This document shows positions 9,740-13,367 of a stretch of DNA of 13,367 bases, one piece after another (the first letter of the stretch is position 1; each line of letters opens with the position of its first letter). The notes under the pieces are model-generated. The model saw only the letters and a program-made list of their open reading frames with translations. It was not told the DNA's origin and searched no databases. The position numbers and the translations under genes were made by a program. The stretch is taken from the NCBI GenBank assembly GCA_009602725.1, contig WELB01000041.1, positions 334,005 through 347,371 of the forward strand, written 5' to 3'. The DNA is from Spirogloea muscicola. Its lineage: Eukaryota > Streptophyta > Zygnematophyceae > Spirogloeales > Spirogloeaceae.

Positions 9740-9771
9740 GAGGAGCCACATAATCAGTGCTGTGGCTCCTC
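9740..9771 (+). terminator. Perfect 11-bp hairpin just after the stop codon, in the 3' UTR
   Basis: GAGGAGCCACA at 9740-9750 pairs exactly with TGTGGCTCCTC at 9761-9771 across a 10-base loop. The stem begins 14 bases after the TAG stop of the transporter. It is the strongest inverted repeat I noticed in the window. It could be an RNA element acting on mRNA stability or 3'-end formation. It lacks a U-run and this is a eukaryote, so a bacterial-type terminator is not meant; the type is the closest available. Confidence 0.6.
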
Positions 9772-9911
9772 ATATATATTAGCAAGAACCTCTGTAGTGT
9801 GTTAAATACCATACTTTTGTGAGTGCGTTGCATTGGCATCTTATACCAGAGCGCGCAGCACACAACACTTTTGACTGCCTCTGGCATTTTTGCATCAGAT
9901 ATTATACTAGA

Positions 9912-9916
9912 TGTAA
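9912..9916 (+). promoter_or_regulatory. Candidate TGTAA polyadenylation signal of the transporter gene
   Basis: TGTAA is the usual polyadenylation signal of chlorophyte green algae and normally lies 10-20 bases before the cleavage site. The copy here is 186 bases after the stop and is the first one downstream of it. Further copies occur at 10148-10152 and 10219-10223, so the actual site is uncertain. Confidence 0.35.
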
Positions 9917-10601
9917 TATCTGCAAGCAAGCATTTGGGTGTATCATGTGCACAACTGACCTCACGGGTCCTACACATCAGGTCTTGGGCTGGCCTCCTAT
10001 AGCCACCGCCCTCTCAACATTCCCTCTTCTCGTTTAGATATTTCCTTGAGGGCACATGCGTGCACCTACTTCTCTGCAATTAGTTACAACTTAACCACAT
10101 GGCCTCTGAGGGCACTAATGCACTTGTGGAAGATCCTAGCGGAAGCATGTAAAGAGCTACCTACAACTCTATGGGGCGTATTTCGTTCTGGTGGCTTACA
10201 TGCTAATTAAAGTGCACGTGTAAGTGTTCATCCTGATTGAGGTCCTCCTGATTGAAAAGTTATTTGGTACCACTTCAAGCCTTTCCCAGTAGCATATTCA
10301 AGTGGATATAGCAGCCTTTGGCTGCTCTACAACTCTATCTGCGTGTCTGTTTGTTGCAACAATGCTATAGACATCCTCTACAGCCAAGACATTAATTTGG
10401 ACCAATTTCCATTAAGCATAAGCTTCAGCATTGTGTGCACAAATCATATCAAGTTAACAAAGCAAATACACAAAAGACAACGATGTGACAGCACTGTATA
10501 TGTTGACATTCTTGCTGGCTACACAAATTCACCTGAGAGATTAAATTTCCAGGAGACAATGTTGTTGAGCTATGAGTGATATATGCGTCCATTGACCAGG
10601 A

Positions 10602-10622
10602 CAAGCTTCCTGTTGAAGCTTG
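10602..10622. other. 8-bp hairpin with 5-base loop in the intergenic region
   Basis: CAAGCTTC (10602-10609) and GAAGCTTG (10615-10622) are perfect reverse complements around CTGTT. Each arm contains the self-complementary AAGCTT. It lies about 245 bases downstream of the GSH1 stop on the - strand, so it may be in that gene's 3' UTR. Eight base pairs can occur by chance in this length. Confidence 0.5.
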
Positions 10623-10867
10623 CGTCATCACTCACGTGACTGAGAACTCCTTGCCTTCTAGCACTGCTCTAGTAAGTGCTTAATCGTCAAGATGTACTCT
10701 GCTACACTCACGTCACTCCATGACAATTGTTGCAAAGCTTAAAGAGCTGCAAATCTTAGCGTACTCATTTGCAAGGCAAGGTTGGTAACACAAGCTAGAC
10801 AAGGGTCTCGCATAAGACAGGCAAATATCCCGCAAGCAACGGTTTATGCTGCCTGAGTCACATACAG

Positions 10868-13262
10868 TCAATATATTAATTCCTTGTACGCAAGGTCTAC
10901 TGACTCCCCCCACCTTCCGTGGTATGCTTGCAACAGCTTCTCAGCAGGAGTATCACCTGCCCATGAAAGTCCATATCGGCTTGTTACAAAGAGTGTAGCA
11001 GCATAAGCAATTATGACTTACTATTTCACATTGTCATTGCAGTCTGCTTTATGCACCAAGGCCAGCATGCACGGCTTCGAGCATACATCACACTGCAACC
11101 AACAATAGACAGCAACATGGACCACTCTCCTGCCTCTACCCAATGCATCCGCTGTCAAGCTCACCCGTCTGGACTATCGACCCAACCTCGTGCAGAAATG
11201 ACGCCTCCTTGTAGCCCCGTCTCTCCAGGCCCTCCTGGTCACGCCGTACAGAGGACGTTTGACATCCAACCTCAATGATTAGCTTGAGCGAGTACTACCA
11301 ACTGCATGCCAAATTGCCAAATGAAATGAATGCTATGGAAAACTAAAGACATCACGCAAAGGCGGTTGGACAGACCTTGGCCAGCTTGTAAATGTCCTGG
11401 GCGACGTGCCTCAGCAGGCCATCACGGAAAGGCGTCTTCAAGCCCATGGCGGGCACCTGCTCAGATGTGAAACAGACTTCTTCTGTTAGACTTCTTCTTG
11501 GTTTAGGCTCTAACTCCTCCAGGTCGCGGAACAGGCAGGTAAGTTGGATGTCACACCTAGACGGGCTTTATTCCAATTGCAGTACTTAAGAGTGTCGGAC
11601 TAAAGCAAGGGACACAATGCACGGCAGGTCTAAGCAAGACCTGAGACCTGATCATGCACAACACTTGCACTTAGAAGCAGTACATAATGTCAAATGGATC
11701 ATAAACAGGTGCAAACAGCAATCATGCGGAATAGGCAGTATCTCGCCTTCACAGCTGCGACCATGGAGACCCTGAAGCATTGGACCGATTGCTTGATCTA
11801 GGGCCAAGGGCTTGTACTCTTAAGTAGGTGGAATTATTGAGCATGCAGTGGACCGATTGCTTGATCTAGGGCCAAGGGCTTGTACTCTTAAGTGGGTGGA
11901 ATTATTGAGCATGCATTTAGCAAGGGGCGTTTGGCAGGGGTCCACTCAGCACCTTCCGCCGAAGCATTGCCCGCTCGCGATCAGTCCAGTCCGCAATGAG
12001 TTCAACTGCGCCCTGCAGTGACTGCTCGTCATAGAGGAGCCCAACCTGCATGCGTAGCGGAACCAAGCCCCTAGCCAAAATTAGGCCCCCTGCGAGAGCA
12101 AGACCTCCAAGCAAGACTGGCTGCATGGAAAAGCAGGCCATTTGCACATTCTGTGAGTGCATCCACAAGCGGGTCTAGGTCAAGGATTGAGGGGTTCTTA
12201 GTTTAGGTTTGAACTTAAAGGAATTAGGATTTAGGGTTTAGGGTTAGGGTAAGGGCACGCAGCACTCTGGACATGTGGACAGCTCCTGATACAGGATCAA
12301 TGGTCATGATCTCTTTGGAGTTTGCATCACCCTTCGGGGATCTGAAGGGTGGCAACCAAGGCTGCAGTATCTCGGGTGCAGCATGTGGACCATTGAGTTT
12401 GTTCCAATTTTAGAATCTGGACAGGGCTTGGGCTTATGTACTAATTATCTGTTTCAGTTTTCCAGACAATCTAAGTCCAGGGTCTAAGAGACCAACCCAT
12501 AGTGCAGGCAGGGCGCAGAGGCGCCGCCAGGGGCCGCCGTCAGCGCCGCGCATTTCTAGGTAACGCTTCAGCCGTACCTGGTGCATGCAGGCAATCACCA
12601 GCATCAGCACCACAAGCAAGCAATTCAGTTATACAGTCAAAGGTATGAAAATAGAGGCAATGATACCAGCAGACTGAGCACCAGCCACTGCGACAGCCAG
12701 GCATGCCAGTCACAGCCGTTGTGTACGGTTCATATTGCCATGAGTCATGACTGCTGTTGCCAAGCCGATGGCAGGCCAAAGTGCTGCTGCAGATGTGTGG
12801 GCAACTTGTGTCCAGCAAGAATACAGCTCAGAATGTCGGGCATAGGATCCGAGTGTAAGCTTGGGTCAGACCTCCGGAAAGATGGTGGTAAGGTGATTCT
12901 CCCAGTCCTGGATGGTGGGCCTCGCGCCCGGAAGCACCGCCAACTTTCCCTCCATAAAGTCCTGGAGTAAGGTCGGCAGCAGCAACAGCCGCGTCCAGCA
13001 CAACATAGGCTGCCACATACTCTAGGCCGGTTGCTTGCATGCCATGTCTTTAGCAAGACAGAAGGAGCACGGGGTAGAGCAGCCTCTGTTTCGCAGGCCC
13101 AGCACTATCGGGTCCACCGGATCAGGGCTCCAGATGACCAGGTTACGATTGACGGAGTAATGACTCACCCGGAACGACAGGCCGCTGGCATCAATGTAAC
13201 GCTTGTCCCTGTACACGAAGTACATGGGTACGTCGAGCGCGTACTCGGCGTACTTCTGAAAG
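10868..13262 (-). CDS. GSH1: Glutamate-cysteine ligase (gamma-glutamylcysteine synthetase), plant type, 5'-partial
   Basis: The enzyme joins L-glutamate and L-cysteine using ATP, the first and rate-controlling step of glutathione synthesis; in plants it is plastidial. Seven exons in transcription order: 13262 (or 13255)-13169, 12961-12872, 12577-12497, 12045-11953, 11456-11376, 11234-11165, 10956-10868. Phases agree at every junction and all introns are GT-AG. They give about 197 C-terminal residues of a protein usually 450-520 long. Diagnostic stretches in order: [87 protein letters not shown] and [17 protein letters not shown], ending ELIY then TGA, as in land-plant enzymes. The 5' half with the transit peptide, and the start codon, lie right of the window. 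The first exon may start at 13262 (SFQKY fits the family) or 13255. Only one Cys occurs in the fragment, in RRLCALP. Confidence 0.95.
11457..11952 (-). other. GSH1 intron between exons ending RRK and starting VPAMG
   Basis: This 496-base intron (donor GTGCTGAG, acceptor TCTGAGCAG on the - strand) interrupts the conserved RRK-VP junction. If it were retained, translation would add only about ten residues before a stop. It contains the 68-bp tandem duplication listed separately. No other gene is seen. Confidence 0.85.
11781..11915. repeat. Near-perfect tandem duplication of a 68-bp unit in a GSH1 intron
   Basis: Copy 1 is 11781-11848 and copy 2 is 11849-11915. Each starts TGGACCGATTGCTTGATC and ends GAATTATTGAGCATGCA. 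The only internal difference I see is AAGTAGGTGG versus AAGTGGGTGG, so the duplication looks recent. It ends 37 bases from the donor of the exon at 11953-12045, and is entirely intronic. Confidence 0.93.
12046..12496 (-). other. GSH1 intron between exons ending PALW and starting VGLLYDEQ
   Basis: This is a 451-base intron on the - strand. Its first bases, GTTGGTCTCTTAGAC, closely resemble the beginning of the next exon, GTTGGGCTCCTCTATGAC, so read-through would also spell VGLL before running to a stop. It contains the telomere-like tract listed separately. No other gene is seen. Confidence 0.85.
12230..12255 (+). repeat. Short interstitial telomere-like tract
   Basis: The bases read TTTAGGG, TTTAGGG, TTAGGG, TAAGGG in a row. 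TTTAGGG is the telomere unit of most land plants and many green algae; Chlamydomonas uses TTTTAGGG. The tract lies in the middle of a GSH1 intron, and genes flank it, so it is not a chromosome end. Confidence 0.75.
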
Positions 13263-13291
13263 CTGCGGCAGCGGCGGCAGGCTAAGGTAGT

Positions 13292-13335
13292 GCAACAACT
13301 GGGGCTTGCATAAGCAACAACTGGGGCTTGCATAA
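13292..13335. repeat. Two perfect tandem copies of a 22-bp unit
   Basis: GCAACAACTGGGGCTTGCAT plus AA is repeated head to tail with no mismatch (13292-13313 and 13314-13335). It lies upstream of the first visible GSH1 exon on the - strand, in presumed intron near the window edge. The final bases 13361-13367 are a run of G. Confidence 0.92.
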
Positions 13336-13367
13336 GCTGCGGCACAGGCGGGGTTAGAAGGGGGGGG

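Larger units (their letters stand above)
9727..10867. other. Intergenic region between two convergent genes
   Basis: These 1,141 bases separate the stop codons of the transporter (+) and GSH1 (-), so they must hold both 3' UTRs. AT content is higher than in the exons. Visible items are the 3'-UTR hairpin, TGTAA motifs on the + strand, a repeated TCCTGATTGA (10231-10240 and 10246-10255), and a short palindromic hairpin near 10602. On the - strand the first TGTAA after the GSH1 stop reads at 10196-10200, about 670 bases away. A 78-codon frame at 10343-10579 (+) has no recognisable motif and is not called as a gene. Confidence 0.8.

Noticed and set aside
10343-10579. 78-residue + strand frame in the intergenic region
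   Set aside because: There is no recognisable motif, no splice-linked continuation and AT-rich composition like the surrounding 3'-UTR sequence. Its length is not remarkable in such DNA.
11917-12168. 83-residue - strand frame ending GPLPNAPC as a complete protein or GSH1 C-terminus
   Set aside because: Only 11953-12045 is coding. A GTGCTGAG donor follows RRK, and the next exons carry the conserved rest of the enzyme down to ELIY and TGA at 10868.
12230-12255. True telomere or chromosome end
   Set aside because: The tract is only four degenerate units and lies between two exons of the same gene.
12581-12970. 129-residue + strand frame over the GSH1 exons
   Set aside because: It lies opposite exon 12872-12961 of GSH1 and adjacent intron. 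The - strand reading matches a conserved enzyme at every junction.
1-13367. Novel defence, toxin, mobile or multi-gene system
   Set aside because: Both genes are well-known families with intact motifs, and the remaining sequence is introns and 3' UTRs. I found no terminal inverted repeats with target duplication, transposase, reverse transcriptase or viral motifs.

Overview
This window is nuclear DNA from a eukaryote, most likely a green alga (chlorophyte). Both genes are dense in spliceosomal introns and encode plant-type proteins: a full-size PDR/ABCG transporter and a plant-type glutamate-cysteine ligase. A short interstitial TTTAGGG tract, the telomere unit of land plants and many green algae, fits this. 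Species or class cannot be fixed from the sequence. Exon-intron structures were built by hand from conserved protein motifs plus GT/AG sites and reading phase.

Layout: 1-20 is a run of 20 C at the window edge. From 122 to 9726 on the + strand lie 26 exons of a PDR-type ABC transporter in the order NBD1-TMD1-linker-NBD2-TMD2, with a stop codon at 9724-9726. The beginning of the gene, including Walker A of NBD1, lies left of the window. From 9727 to 10867 is an intergenic stretch that starts with a perfect 11-bp hairpin 14 bases after the stop codon. From 10868 to about 13262 on the - strand lie the last seven exons of glutamate-cysteine ligase (GSH1), whose 5' half lies right of the window. 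The right edge is intron with a 22-bp tandem duplication, ending in a G run.

The two genes converge tail to tail, so neither promoter is in view. Glutamate-cysteine ligase makes gamma-glutamylcysteine, the committed step of glutathione synthesis. PDR transporters are plasma-membrane ATP-driven exporters (or importers) of hydrophobic compounds. Both relate to detoxification and stress in plants, but nothing in the sequence shows that the neighbourhood is functional.

I found no mobile element, tRNA, rRNA, CRISPR array or new multi-gene system. The points most worth a second look are: an exon 15/16 junction where the most typical-looking splice sites would create a stop codon; an intron in GSH1 whose first bases repeat the start of the following exon; several fresh-looking tandem duplications inside introns; an interstitial telomere-like tract; and the absence of one of the two plant redox-switch cysteine pairs in GSH1.
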